The position numbers and the translations under genes are program-made. From positions 1 to 30,733 of the forward strand of contig JBHPHI010000011.1 of the NCBI GenBank assembly GCA_042569595.1: DNA of 30,733 nucleotides, written 5' to 3'. This document shows positions 14,989 through 24,442 of this stretch, piece by piece. The notes under the pieces are model-generated. The model did no database searches. It was not told the origin of the DNA and saw nothing but the letters and a program-made list of their open reading frames with translations. This DNA is from JBHPHI01 sp042569595. Lineage in GTDB: Bacteria; Patescibacteriota; Microgenomatia; UBA1400; 2-01-FULL-45-11. Numbering within the stretch: the stretch's first letter is position 1; each line of letters begins with the position of its first letter.

Positions 14989-16179
14989 ATGCTTTTTCTT
15001 TATCCAATCGTAATATTTTTATACGCAATTTATTCTTTTGCTCTTACTGACCCAAATATCGTCTTTTTCAACAACGGTCTATTTTTAAAGTTTCAACAAT
15101 TCATGTGGGGGATTGGATATGGAAACAGACCCCTTTCTTCATTGATGTACACAATTTTAATTTTAATTATCTTTGCAGTGTATTTTTATACAGTTCAGCA
15201 AATCAAAACAAAAAAATTATCAGAAAAAAATGCAAGCAAGATACTGATCTTCTCCATTATTATGTTGATTTTTTCAAACCCAGCTCTTTCTCACGATATT
15301 TATAACTACATCTTTAATGCTCGCATGGTTGTGGATTATCAGGCAAATCCACACATCAAGACAGCCTGGGATTTCACTAGCGATTCTTGGACAAGATTTG
15401 TTCAAAATGCTCACTCCCCAGCACCATATGGATATGGGTGGACAGGGCTTTCAATAATTCCCTATCTATTAGGAATAAAAAGACTCAAAACTACAATTCT
15501 TGCCTTCAAGCTTTTAATGGGGTTATTTTTTTACGCACTGATTTATTTTCAAAAAAAACTTGCAAATATTTTCAAAATCAAAAATGCAAATTTATTAATT
15601 TACACTTTCGCTCTGAACCCCCTAGTATTAATAGAAACATTCAGCAATGGACACAACGATGTGGTAATGATGGGCTTACTTTTAGCTGCGTTTTATTATT
15701 TTTACACATATTTTACTCAAAAAAAATATTACAAACTCATTGTCCCTGTCACTCTATTTATAGCGTCAATATCTATTAAGTTCGCAAGCATAGTTTCACT
15801 GGGCGGGGTTGCATGGTGGTATTTGGGAGGAGTTGTTGGTTTGTCTTTAAGTTTTGGATTCACAAATTCAATTGCGCATTTTTCACCATTGCTTACAAGT
15901 AGATCGCAAAGATTTTTACCCTGGTATCTTATATGGTCTTTTTCATTTTTTCCGCTAACGAAAGAAAAATGGTTAAGAAAATTATTATTAGCCTTCTCAT
16001 TTTCAAGTCTTTTAAGTTATGTTCCAAGTTTATATTATCCAATTTTTGATCTGGGAGAATTTGAAAGTATTTTAAAAATTCAAAGACAACAAATTGCATT
16101 TATCACTCCTTTTGTAGTCTTGTTGTTGACCATTGTTTTCAGCAAGCTGAGAAAACCAACTACAAAAGACAAAAAGTAG
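14989..16179 (+). CDS. MptB/GT87-like GT-C mannosyltransferase
   Basis: The protein has 396 aa from ATG 14989; an in-frame TTG at 14965 would overlap the upstream gene. It is polytopic, with about ten hydrophobic segments. SHDIYNYIFNARMV places Asp103 in the first external loop. NPHIKTAW, SPAPYGYGWTGLS, FALNPLVLIET, NGHNDVVMMG (GHND, Asp224) and RFLPWYLIWSF form the pattern of polyprenol-phosphate-mannose-dependent alpha-mannosyltransferases (GT87/MptB, DUF2029-like). It acts on the outer face and should use a lipid-linked donor such as that made by the enzymes at 11564 or 14226. It is the last gene of its unit, and a new promoter follows. Confidence 0.75.
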   Translation: MLFLYPIVIFLYAIYSFALTDPNIVFFNNGLFLKFQQFMWGIGYGNRPLSSLMYTILILIIFAVYFYTVQQIKTKKLSEKNASKILIFSIIMLIFSNPALSHDIYNYIFNARMVVDYQANPHIKTAWDFTSDSWTRFVQNAHSPAPYGYGWTGLSIIPYLLGIKRLKTTILAFKLLMGLFFYALIYFQKKLANIFKIKNANLLIYTFALNPLVLIETFSNGHNDVVMMGLLLAAFYYFYTYFTQKKYYKLIVPVTLFIASISIKFASIVSLGGVAWWYLGGVVGLSLSFGFTNSIAHFSPLLTSRSQRFLPWYLIWSFSFFPLTKEKWLRKLLLAFSFSSLLSYVPSLYYPIFDLGEFESILKIQRQQIAFITPFVVLLLTIVFSKLRKPTTKDKK

Positions 16180-16180
16180 T

Positions 16181-16209
16181 TTGTTTCAGTTAATTTAGCC
16201 TGGTAGAAT
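16181..16209 (+). promoter_or_regulatory. Predicted promoter, leaderless arrangement, second glycosyltransferase unit
   Basis: The -35 is TTGTTT (16181-16186), with a 17-nt spacer and the extended -10 TGG-TAGAAT (16201-16209). Seven nucleotides separate it from ATG 16217, and no Shine-Dalgarno fits. Confidence 0.5.
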
Positions 16210-16216
16210 AAAGATA

Positions 16217-17692
16217 ATGAGATTTCTAAAAAGGGGTCAAGAATATTTTTGGATAGGAGTTTTATATTTACTATCCAGAATAATTTTTCTTACAAAACTA
16301 CCTGTCTTTGCAGACGAAGCCATTTACATTCGTTGGGCTCAGGTGGGTCTAAACGAGCCTGAAAAATACAACCTTCTGTCAATGCTTGATGGCAAACCAC
16401 CACTTCACAACTGGCTCATTAAGCCATTCTTATTCATCTTCAACGACCCATTATTTTCAGGAAGATTTTTGTCTGTATTGGCTGGGGGGTTTACTTTGTT
16501 CTTCGGATATAAAATTCTAAAAGACATATTTAAAAAAGACGATCTTGTGCAAAAAGGATTAATTCTCATGATTCTTCAGCCTTTTTGGATAATTCATCAC
16601 AGGTTAGCCCTCGCAGAAAGCATACTTGCACTCTTTTTTACAACAAGCTGGTTCTACGCAAACAAAGCCATCAAGTCAAAAAAAATTAAACACACAGTGT
16701 TGTTTGGTTTGTCTTGGGGTTTAAGTTTGTGGACAAAAACAAATGCAATATTTTTTATTCCAGCATATTTAATAATTCCTTTTCTTTTTACAAAAAAACC
16801 CACTATCAAGAAATTAATCGTAAATTACTCTCGCCTATTAGTCGGAGGAGTTGTTGGAGGGTTGTTGTTTTTGACACTCAAATCATCCGAGTTATTTCCA
16901 TTTTTATTTTCGAGAAGCCAGGACTATACATTCTCCATTTCAGAGATAATAAAAGGTGAGTGGAGATTTGTTTTGTTTACGACTATTCCAAGGGTGTTTA
17001 AGTGGATCATTTGGTACATTACTCCAACTGCATTTCTGCTTTCTTTTTATGAAAGAAATAAAAACAAACTACTTTCAGTTGGGCTGTTGACGTATTTTTC
17101 CCCTTTAATCCTTTTAGGTAGAGTTCTTTCTCCAAGGTATTTCTTTCCAGTGTCAGTTTTAATAGTGATTATGGTATTAAACGGAATTAAAGAAAGTCAA
17201 AAAAATAAAATAGACAAAAGAATTGCAAACATTTTATTTCAGACAACACTGGGTTTTTCATTATTTTTCTCTATGATGTTTATTTTCAGGCCCAACAACA
17301 CTCCCTTTGTTGCCGCTGACAGAAAGCAATATTTAGAAGACTGGTCTTCAGGTCACGGTATTCCAAACGTAAGAGATTTTGTAAGCGAAAGAATCAAGGA
17401 AACAAAAGTAGTTGTAGCAACTGAGGGATTTTTTGGAACTCTTCCAGATGGATTAATAATGTATTTTGATAAATCAGAACACATAAATAACTTGGAAATG
17501 TATGGAATTGGATTACCAATAAATGGAGTAAGTCAAGATTTGAGAGAAAAAACAAAGGATGCAGAAGTATACATTGTTGGCAATTCTCATAGAGTGGACT
17601 TAAGCACATCACAAAATGTTCAAAAAATAGGTGAGTATGAAAGACCAAACAAGGCCCCTTCACTTCAGTTATTTAAAGTAAATCAACTATGA
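16217..17692 (+). CDS. GT39-type (PMT_2/ArnT-like) GT-C glycosyltransferase, DE type
   Basis: A 491-aa polytopic protein. After TM1, FADEAIYIRWAQ contains the classic Asp33-Glu34 pair. DGKPPLHNWLIKPF corresponds to the K-PP-[LG]-x-[YW] motif of the PMT_2 superfamily. HRLALAESIL, a Trp/Lys-rich GLSLWTKTNAIFF and LSPRYFFPVSVL follow in the order seen in ArnT-like proteins. The C-terminal 130 residues are soluble and probably extracellular. It should transfer a sugar from a polyprenol-phosphate donor to an unknown acceptor. The stop TGA overlaps the next ATG. Among the five GT39-like proteins here it is nearest to the textbook form. Confidence 0.85.
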   Translation: MRFLKRGQEYFWIGVLYLLSRIIFLTKLPVFADEAIYIRWAQVGLNEPEKYNLLSMLDGKPPLHNWLIKPFLFIFNDPLFSGRFLSVLAGGFTLFFGYKILKDIFKKDDLVQKGLILMILQPFWIIHHRLALAESILALFFTTSWFYANKAIKSKKIKHTVLFGLSWGLSLWTKTNAIFFIPAYLIIPFLFTKKPTIKKLIVNYSRLLVGGVVGGLLFLTLKSSELFPFLFSRSQDYTFSISEIIKGEWRFVLFTTIPRVFKWIIWYITPTAFLLSFYERNKNKLLSVGLLTYFSPLILLGRVLSPRYFFPVSVLIVIMVLNGIKESQKNKIDKRIANILFQTTLGFSLFFSMMFIFRPNNTPFVAADRKQYLEDWSSGHGIPNVRDFVSERIKETKVVVATEGFFGTLPDGLIMYFDKSEHINNLEMYGIGLPINGVSQDLREKTKDAEVYIVGNSHRVDLSTSQNVQKIGEYERPNKAPSLQLFKVNQL

Positions 17693-19122
17693 AGAAGGTA
17701 AATCCACTGATCTTAATTTTTAGCTTGTCTTTATTTTTCAGATTGGCGGTATTTAACCACGCAAAAACATTTGGGACAGATCAGGCAAGAGACGTTTTGC
17801 TCATAAAAGAGCATGTTGAGAACAAGACTCCTATCGTTTTAGGACCAAAAGCAAGTGTTGGAGATTTTTATCTCCCTCCGTTCTACTACTACCTTATATC
17901 AGTGCCTTGGGTTATGTCCTCAGGGCATCCATATTCAGCTACTCTGCTAAATATAATTTTAGAGTCCTTTACTCCTGTAGTTCTATACATATTTATAAAA
18001 AAATTCTGGAATGAAAAAGCTGCAGTATTTTCATCAACTCTTTATCTTTTATCTCCCATGACCATGCAGTACGCAAGTTTTGCTTGGAATCCAAATGTAA
18101 TCCCTTTTTTCTCTATTTGTTTTCTTTATTTTCTTTTCGACTACGTCATAAATAAAAATAACAAGTCATTACCAAAATCTCTTGTTTTAGCTATCTTGGC
18201 AATGCAATTACATTACCAAGCATTTATTTTATTCTTCACAATAATACCCATATTTTTTTATGAAGTATTTTTAAAAAAAAGATCAATCAAGCCCTGGGTA
18301 AAATCAATTATTTATAGCGCAACTACATTTACCCTTCTATTATTTGATCCAAAAACATCTCAAGAAAACATAAACAACATTATTTTATATTTTAAAAACA
18401 ATCATTCAAAAATTTATCAAACAACCTACACTTTTGATTTTTTTTGGCAGTTTATGAGTAGAATGTACTCTCTCCTTTTAGGATTTAGACATAAGAATTA
18501 TTTATATGGAAGAGCTGTTTTGTTTATCGGATCTTCAGTTATCGGCATCAAAAGTCTGCATGAGTATGTTTCAAAAAAGAAAGTCACCTCAAATCTACTA
18601 TTTACTATATTTATTTTAAGCTCATTTCTCGGACTAAGAGTATATAAGGGAGACAAGTGGGAATACTTCTTATCCTTTATGTATTTTGTTCCAGCTATAA
18701 CACTCTCATTATCTACTCAGTATATTTTCAAGAAAAAATCATTGAATCTTGTTTTAATAGCTGTCTTTTTTTCTGGAATGTCATTTCCTCTTTTATCAAG
18801 AGCACGAAGCGATGATGTCAAAATGATAAATTTTGCAAAAGAAGAATCAATAAAAAGATATCCAAACCAATATAATATGAAAAACTATAATAAATACTTT
18901 GAAAACTCTTTCAAATATTTGCGATACCAGGGCATAAATGAAAATAATGATCCAAATACAATAATATTCATTTGTCCAAGTAAATATAAATGTAACATTC
19001 CTTATTGCTCACATAGAGAAAAGCCAGAAAAAGAAATATATCAGTTACCATTAGATGGATACAGCTTTAACGATTCATGGAGAGTAGAGGAAATATCAGT
19101 TACCTCATTTAAAAAATCATGA
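17689..19122 (+). CDS. GT39-type GT-C glycosyltransferase, DQARD type
   Basis: A 477-aa polytopic protein related to the product of 12731. FGTDQARD (Asp31-Gln32) replaces the usual DE, followed by VLGPKASVG, LPPFYYYL, SGHP, FAWNPNVIP and AMQLHYQAF. About ten TMs and a hydrophilic C-terminus (about residues 375-477) with a cysteine pair region ICPSKYKCNIPYC are visible; such cysteines could form a disulfide outside the membrane. It would use a lipid-linked sugar. It overlaps both neighbours by 4 nt (ATGA) and is therefore part of a tightly coupled series of three membrane enzymes. Confidence 0.82.
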   Translation: MKKVNPLILIFSLSLFFRLAVFNHAKTFGTDQARDVLLIKEHVENKTPIVLGPKASVGDFYLPPFYYYLISVPWVMSSGHPYSATLLNIILESFTPVVLYIFIKKFWNEKAAVFSSTLYLLSPMTMQYASFAWNPNVIPFFSICFLYFLFDYVINKNNKSLPKSLVLAILAMQLHYQAFILFFTIIPIFFYEVFLKKRSIKPWVKSIIYSATTFTLLLFDPKTSQENINNIILYFKNNHSKIYQTTYTFDFFWQFMSRMYSLLLGFRHKNYLYGRAVLFIGSSVIGIKSLHEYVSKKKVTSNLLFTIFILSSFLGLRVYKGDKWEYFLSFMYFVPAITLSLSTQYIFKKKSLNLVLIAVFFSGMSFPLLSRARSDDVKMINFAKEESIKRYPNQYNMKNYNKYFENSFKYLRYQGINENNDPNTIIFICPSKYKCNIPYCSHREKPEKEIYQLPLDGYSFNDSWRVEEISVTSFKKS

Positions 19123-20828
19123 AGAAAAAAATCAGTTTTTTAATAACTTTAATTTTTGCAGTTATCATTTGTTACCCTGCTACCAAGTCTTTAATGAAAA
19201 AAAATTTCTTCCATACTCACGACTACACACATGTAGCTAGGTTATCGGAGATGCATACAGCCATATTCGACGGCCACTTTCCGGTTAGATGGTCGAAGAA
19301 TTTTGGGTTCGGATATGGAATGCCTTTATTTAATTTTTATGGCCCTCTTCCTTATTACATAGCAGAAATCATTCATTTGCTTGGGTTTAGTTTTGTGGGG
19401 TCAATCAAAGCCATAATATATTTAAATTTTATAGCCTCTTTTATGGCTATGTTTTATCTTGCAAAATATTACTGGGGAAAGTGGGGTGGATACATCTCTG
19501 CAACTGCAGCCATATATGTCCCATACAGAGCTGTAAATACTTACGTGAGGGGATCAATTAATGAATTAGCTGGAATTACTTTTACAATCATTTCTCTCTA
19601 CGCAATCAACTTACTGATGAGGAAAAATAAAATAAAGTGGGTAATTTTTTCCGCCTTTTCTCTATCAGCAATTATTTTGTCTCACAACATCACAGCCTTA
19701 ATTTCCTTCCCAATAATTTTTCTCTTTGCCGTTTTTCATATGCACCAAACTAGCCAATCAATTCGGGCAAAAAAGATGTTTAGAATTATATATTCGTTCA
19801 TTCTTTCAATTGGTTTGTCAGCTTTTTATGCGATCCCTGCATTAGTTGAAAAATCACATACAGCGATAAATAAAATTACCTCAGGGTACTTTCACTATTC
19901 TCAACATTTTTTGTATTTAAGGCAATTTATAAAATCTGAATGGGGATATGGAGGATCAATATTTGGCCTAGAAGACGACATATCGTTTGAAATAGGTAGA
20001 ATTCAAATAGTTTTAGCCCTCATTGGAGCCAGTACAATTTTTCATCAACGAAAAAGAAAAAAGAAATACACATCATCAACAATAATCATCAGCTCACTCA
20101 TTATTGTTGCTTCTATGTTTATGGCAACATTCAAAACAAAATTCATTTGGGACAATTTTCAACTTCTCCAATACGTTCAATTTCCATGGAGATTTTTATC
20201 AATAATCACAATTTTTATAAGTTTATTAGCGGGAGGAGTAGTTGTAAAAAGAAGACGATTTAGCTTTACCAAGCTTCCAATAACAATCGGCCTCATTATT
20301 TCTATTATTTTGCTAAATAAGTCTTTTTTTCAGCCCGAAAAATTCTTAGACAACGACAACGCTTTATATTACTCAGATGAAAAAAGAATTCAAAAGGAAA
20401 TGAGCGGCATATTGCCTGACTATATTCCTGAGACAGTCGACTACAAAACTACCACTCCTCCAGAATACCGATTTAGCTTGATGGAGAACGGACAAGAAAA
20501 AGAAATCAAGCCAATTATAAATAGAACGCATGAATTTTTGGTGGAAACTCCTATTAAAGAAAATTCTACCTTCGTCATAAATATATTTAATTTTCCTGGA
20601 TGGAAATTTTACATAAATGACAAAGAATATATTCCAAGAATTGGAGAAAATTTACCTGTTTTCTATCTTGACCTAGATTCACAAGTCATCCAAACTGACA
20701 AAGCATACATTAGTGGAATTTTTACCGAAACACCAATCAGACAAATATCAAACATCATATCCATTACTACATTGCTAATTATTAGTTATTTATACCTGAA
20801 TGAAAGATTTGCTAAATCAAGAGGTTGA
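19119..20828 (+). CDS. PTPS-related / YfhO-like multispanning membrane protein
   Basis: A 569-aa protein with about 11-12 hydrophobic segments and a C-terminal extracellular beta-rich part. FFHTHDYTHVARLSEMHTA, GHFPVRWSKNFGFGYGMPLFNFYGPLPYY, YVPYRAVNTYVRGSINELAG and SHNITALISFP match the 6-pyruvoyl-tetrahydropterin-synthase-related membrane domain family. FNFPGWKFYINDKEY near the C-terminus resembles the PGW-x-x-x-DG element of YfhO proteins. YfhO-type GT-C enzymes glycosylate lipoteichoic acid in Firmicutes. The PTPS-related name does not imply pterin chemistry. Here a glycan-modifying GT-C role is the best inference. The start overlaps the preceding stop. Confidence 0.75.
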   Translation: MKKKISFLITLIFAVIICYPATKSLMKKNFFHTHDYTHVARLSEMHTAIFDGHFPVRWSKNFGFGYGMPLFNFYGPLPYYIAEIIHLLGFSFVGSIKAIIYLNFIASFMAMFYLAKYYWGKWGGYISATAAIYVPYRAVNTYVRGSINELAGITFTIISLYAINLLMRKNKIKWVIFSAFSLSAIILSHNITALISFPIIFLFAVFHMHQTSQSIRAKKMFRIIYSFILSIGLSAFYAIPALVEKSHTAINKITSGYFHYSQHFLYLRQFIKSEWGYGGSIFGLEDDISFEIGRIQIVLALIGASTIFHQRKRKKKYTSSTIIISSLIIVASMFMATFKTKFIWDNFQLLQYVQFPWRFLSIITIFISLLAGGVVVKRRRFSFTKLPITIGLIISIILLNKSFFQPEKFLDNDNALYYSDEKRIQKEMSGILPDYIPETVDYKTTTPPEYRFSLMENGQEKEIKPIINRTHEFLVETPIKENSTFVINIFNFPGWKFYINDKEYIPRIGENLPVFYLDLDSQVIQTDKAYISGIFTETPIRQISNIISITTLLIISYLYLNERFAKSRG

Positions 20829-22287
20829 TTCACTTACGAACGAAGAAATATCAAAGATCAAAAACAAATCTGTTGTTGGTGTTATAGCCTACACATTAAG
20901 AACTTTTTTTCTTCAAATAATCTCTCTTGTTGCAATACTTTTACTGACAGCATTTCTTACTCCAGAAGAATTTGGAATATTTTTCTTAGTAAGTGCCGTA
21001 GTTAACTTATTCACATTCTTGTCAGACATTGGTCTAGCAGCATCTTTAATTCAAAAAAAGAGCAAGCCGACAGACGAAGATTTATATACAACATTTTCAA
21101 TTCAGCAACTTTTAGCAATATTAATATTCACAATTATTTTTCTGCTTACTCCTTTTTGGAGGGATCAATACAGCTTAAATTCTGCGGGAATAATGCTCTT
21201 ATATGCTCTAGGATTTTCTTTCATACTATCTTCTCTCAAAACAATTCCCTCCATCATTCTTGAAAGAAAGCTTGAGTTTAATAAATTAGTCTTACCCCAA
21301 ATAGTAGAAAATATTTTCTTTTATTCGACAGCAGTGTTTTTTGCATGGAAAGGGTATGGAGTTACTAGCTACACCGTAGCAGTTTTGCTGAGAGGAGTTT
21401 CAGGTCTTATTACTATTTACGCTCTAGTTCCATGGAGACCAAAGTTTAGAATATCAAAAAAGTCCCTAAAGGGACTATTAAAATTTGGAGTTCCATTTCA
21501 GGTTAATGATTTACTGGCAAGGGCAAAAGATGACTTGCTCATAGTCGTTCTTAAAAAATTCATTACAACTGCAGAGTTGGGGTTTTTGGGTTGGGCTCAA
21601 AAATGGTCCCTCTTTCCGTTTAGGTTTACAGTAGACAGTGTAATCAGGGTCACATTTCCAGCCTATTCTAGGCTACAAAAAGACAAAAAGAACCTTAAAG
21701 TAGCTATAGAAAAATCACTATTTTTTATAGCCCTGATAATCTTTCCATTATTAGTTGGTATGGGTGTTATGGCTAGACCACTTACTCTCGTTATTGATAA
21801 ATATCAAAAATGGCAACCAGCACTACCAGCGCTATACTTTTTTATTATCAATGTTATGTGGTCCTCAATCTCAACCCCACTCACAAATGCCATTAATGCA
21901 GTTGGAAAAATAAAAATTACCCTAAAACTTATGGTCATGTGGACCACCCTAACTTGGGCTTTTACTATTCCTGCAGTAATAAAATATGGGTTCGTAGGAG
22001 CAGCCTTTTCAGCAGCACTCGTTTCATGTACTTCAGTCGTTACGATCTTTATAGTTAAAAGAATTGCAAATATTTCAGTATTCTCAAATATTGGAAAACA
22101 ATTTTTAGCAAGCATTATCATGGGGGCAGTTATTTACAATTTTAGGGATTTTGTAAGCCTGTCCTTTACTAGGTTTGTGTTAGGAATAGTTTTCGGAGCT
22201 GTTGTATACGCAATCACCGTTTATGCAATTATGCCCAGAAAAATTACTTCTGAGGTAAAAAAAGTACTCTCATTAAGGAAAAAATGA
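20800..22287 (+). CDS. Wzx-like polysaccharide flippase (MOP superfamily)
   Basis: A 495-aa protein with about 12-14 TMs. VGVIAYTLRTFFLQIISLVAILLLTAFLTPEEFGIFFLVSA-type opening, LSDIGLAASLIQKKSKP, a central charged loop with KFGVPFQVNDLLARAKDDLLIVVL and PAYSRLQKDKK are typical of lipopolysaccharide/teichuronic-acid exporters (WzxC/TuaB-type). It would flip polyprenyl-pyrophosphate-linked repeat units. The start overlaps the upstream gene by 29 nt; no later Met is available near the N-terminus, so this overlap looks real. It is the only flippase seen in the window and follows the GT-C series. Confidence 0.9.
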   Translation: MKDLLNQEVDSLTNEEISKIKNKSVVGVIAYTLRTFFLQIISLVAILLLTAFLTPEEFGIFFLVSAVVNLFTFLSDIGLAASLIQKKSKPTDEDLYTTFSIQQLLAILIFTIIFLLTPFWRDQYSLNSAGIMLLYALGFSFILSSLKTIPSIILERKLEFNKLVLPQIVENIFFYSTAVFFAWKGYGVTSYTVAVLLRGVSGLITIYALVPWRPKFRISKKSLKGLLKFGVPFQVNDLLARAKDDLLIVVLKKFITTAELGFLGWAQKWSLFPFRFTVDSVIRVTFPAYSRLQKDKKNLKVAIEKSLFFIALIIFPLLVGMGVMARPLTLVIDKYQKWQPALPALYFFIINVMWSSISTPLTNAINAVGKIKITLKLMVMWTTLTWAFTIPAVIKYGFVGAAFSAALVSCTSVVTIFIVKRIANISVFSNIGKQFLASIIMGAVIYNFRDFVSLSFTRFVLGIVFGAVVYAITVYAIMPRKITSEVKKVLSLRKK

Positions 22288-23177
22288 ACAAAATAAAAGT
22301 ATCAGTAATCATAAATACAAAAAACTCATCAAATACTTTAGAGCAAGCAATAAGATCCGTTTCATGGTCAGACGACATTGTGGTAGTTGATATGGGCAGC
22401 ACAGACGAAACAAAAAAAATTGCAAAAAAATACACAGAAAGTGTTCATGATTTCAAAGACGTTGGCTTTGTTGAGCCAGCCAGAAATTTTGCTATCAAAA
22501 AAGCAAAACACGACTGGATATTTATTTTAGATGCAGACGAAGAAGCTTCAGAAAAATTTTCAGAATTAATTCCCAATCTGATAAACAAAGATGTTGATGT
22601 ATACGATATTCCCAGGAAAAATATTGTTTTTGACAAATGGATCCAACATACGGGCTGGTGGCCTGACTATCAAAGAAGACTATTTAAAAAGGATCACGTT
22701 ACTTGGTCAGACAAGATCCACTCTACTCCAGAAGTAAGGGGAAAGATTGTCAAACTTCCAAACAAAGAAGAAATTGCAATAATACATCACAACTATCAAA
22801 GTATTGAACAGTTTATCGATCGTCTGAATAAATACACAACCATCGAAGCCCTACAGCAGAAAGGTTCCCACACCTCACCTTCAAAATTATTATCAGAAGG
22901 TTTTTCAGAGTTTTACTCACGCTTTTTTAAAAACCAAGGACACAAAGATAATATGCATGGAATCAGTCTGTCTTTATTGCAGATGTTTTATCAGGTGACA
23001 ACTCAATTAAAAATTTGGCAAAACCGAGGATTTGAAAATATTGACGAAAAAATGTCAAAATCATTTTCAAAAATAATAAAAGATCTAAAATACTGGAACG
23101 CATACTATCACATGCACACCTCAAAAAATCCTTTGATAAAACTTTATTGGCGAATTAGGCTCAAGCTAAAGATATGA
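22284..23177 (+). CDS. GT2 glycosyltransferase, WaaE/KdtX-like
   Basis: A 297-aa GT-A protein. SVIINTKNSSNTLEQAIRSV, WSDDIVVVDMGSTDETKKIA, ARNFAIKKAKHDWIFILDADE (Asp83-x-Asp85) and GWWPDYQRRLFKKDHVTW match the small GT2 group that includes WaaE beta-1,4-glucosyltransferases. It probably adds a hexose to the growing lipid-linked glycan in the cytoplasm. HNYQSIEQFIDRLNKYTTIEA and a basic C-terminal helix are common in this group and may bind the membrane. It overlaps both neighbours through ATGA. The actual sugar is not predictable. Confidence 0.87.
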   Translation: MNKIKVSVIINTKNSSNTLEQAIRSVSWSDDIVVVDMGSTDETKKIAKKYTESVHDFKDVGFVEPARNFAIKKAKHDWIFILDADEEASEKFSELIPNLINKDVDVYDIPRKNIVFDKWIQHTGWWPDYQRRLFKKDHVTWSDKIHSTPEVRGKIVKLPNKEEIAIIHHNYQSIEQFIDRLNKYTTIEALQQKGSHTSPSKLLSEGFSEFYSRFFKNQGHKDNMHGISLSLLQMFYQVTTQLKIWQNRGFENIDEKMSKSFSKIIKDLKYWNAYYHMHTSKNPLIKLYWRIRLKLKI

Positions 23178-23848
23178 AACTTTCTGTAATAATGCCCGTT
23201 TTCAATGAAAAAAACACGGTTAAAAAAGCTGTGGAAAGAGTTCTCAGGCAACCTTTTGTTCATCAGCTCGTTATAGTAAACGACGGATCAACAGATGGAT
23301 CAAAAAAAATAATAAACTCAATCAAGAGCAAGAAAGTCGTTACAGTAAACAACAACAAGAACCTCGGGAAGGGTTCAGCAGTTAGGCAGGGACTGTTAAA
23401 AGTTACAGGGGACTACATCATCATAAATGACGCTGATCTAGAATATGACCCAAAAGATATAAAAGAATTGATAATTCCTATTAAAGAAAAAAAAGCCAAA
23501 GTTGTTTATGGTTCAAGGTTTAAGGGTCCGCACACTAACATGTTTTTTTGGCATTATGTTGGAAACAACTTTTTAAACCTGCTTGTAAACGTACTTTTTA
23601 ACACTACTTTGTCAGACATGGAAACTTGCTACAAACTTGTTCCAACAGACTTAATCAAAAGCTTTAAACTAACTGCAAACGACTTCGGTTTTGAGCCAGA
23701 AGTTACATGCAAAATCTTGAAAACAAAACACAGGATTTACGAGGTTCCCATTTCTTATTCAGGAAGAGGGTATGATGAAGGGAAAAAACTACACTGGACT
23801 CAAGGTATTAGGGCTGTCCAAATTATTCTAAAAGAAAGATTTTTATAA
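23174..23848 (+). CDS. DPM1-like GT2 glycosyltransferase (soluble)
   Basis: A 224-aa single-domain GT2: MPVFNEKNTVKKAVERV, VNDGSTDGSKKII, LGKGSAVRQGL, the NDADLEYDP motif (Asp86-x-Asp88) and VVYGSRFKGPHTNMFFWHYVGNNFLN. DMETCYKL and FGFEPEVTCKIL with EVPISYSGRGYDEGKKLHW are diagnostic of bacterial DPM/ALG5-like polyprenol-phosphate glycosyltransferases. It differs from the protein at 11564 in lacking GtrA. Likely product: a polyprenol-P-hexose. It is the third lipid-sugar synthase of the window. Its stop TAA directly abuts the next ATG. Confidence 0.87.
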   Translation: MKLSVIMPVFNEKNTVKKAVERVLRQPFVHQLVIVNDGSTDGSKKIINSIKSKKVVTVNNNKNLGKGSAVRQGLLKVTGDYIIINDADLEYDPKDIKELIIPIKEKKAKVVYGSRFKGPHTNMFFWHYVGNNFLNLLVNVLFNTTLSDMETCYKLVPTDLIKSFKLTANDFGFEPEVTCKILKTKHRIYEVPISYSGRGYDEGKKLHWTQGIRAVQIILKERFL

Positions 23849-24418
23849 ATGCCAATATTAGAACCTATTTTACAAAAAAAAAGAATTAATAAAGTTTTAC
23901 CCGATATAAAACCAAACAGTGTTGTTGTTGATGTTGGCTGCGACAATCCACCTAAATTACTCAAGCTTATCGCCTCTAAAATGGAATACTGCATAGGGAT
24001 TGATGAGGCAATTTCATACTCAAAAAAAGGAAACATAGAAACTTTCAATCAAAAACTAAATTCCGAGATAAAACTTGAAACAAATTCAGCAGACGTAATC
24101 ACAATGATGGCAGTCTTGGAACATCTCAAAAAACCGAAAGACATACTCAAAGAGTGTTTTAGAATATTAAATCCAGGTGGAACATTATTAATAACGATTC
24201 CACTGAAGAAATCAAATATAATTCCATTCATCTCATCAGAGGTGATACTAAATGCATGGTCTAGTTTAGGTCTAATAAGAAAAGAAATGATAGATCAACA
24301 TGAAAATTATTTCACACCCACAGACTTAGAAGCTCTACTAGACGATGTGGGATTTTCAAAAATTGTTTTACAAAGATTTGAACTAGGATACAACGCATAC
24401 GTAAAAGCAACAAAATAA
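23849..24418 (+). CDS. Class I SAM-dependent methyltransferase
   Basis: A 189-aa protein with a Methyltransf_11-like core. Motif I is VVDVGCDN (26-33), which lacks the usual second glycine (GCGxG is GCDNP here). IGIDEAI follows as motif II, then SADVITMMAVLEHLKKPKDILKECFRILNPGGTLLITIP, the standard motif IV and post-motif region, and YFTPTDLEALLDDVGFSKI at the C-terminus. It is short and compact. Adjacent glycosyltransferases suggest methylation of a sugar or the glycan terminus, as in chain-length-capping O-antigen methyltransferases, but this is inference. It is the last gene of the unit that starts at 16217. Confidence 0.85.
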   Translation: MPILEPILQKKRINKVLPDIKPNSVVVDVGCDNPPKLLKLIASKMEYCIGIDEAISYSKKGNIETFNQKLNSEIKLETNSADVITMMAVLEHLKKPKDILKECFRILNPGGTLLITIPLKKSNIIPFISSEVILNAWSSLGLIRKEMIDQHENYFTPTDLEALLDDVGFSKIVLQRFELGYNAYVKATK

Positions 24419-24426
24419 GATAAGAC

Positions 24427-24435
24427 TGGTAAAAT
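24427..24435 (+). promoter_or_regulatory. Extended -10 promoter, leaderless arrangement, third glycosyltransferase unit
   Basis: TGG-TAAAAT is identical to the trmD promoter element. Seven nucleotides separate it from ATG 24443. A partial -35 (GCAACA, 24407-24412) lies at 17 nt. There is no Shine-Dalgarno. Confidence 0.5.
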
Positions 24436-24442
24436 AACTAAT

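Noticed and set aside
19119..20828. Pterin biosynthesis role for the PTPS-related protein
   Set aside because: The match is to a membrane domain family that carries the name only. No pterin active-site residues were seen, and the context is glycan synthesis.
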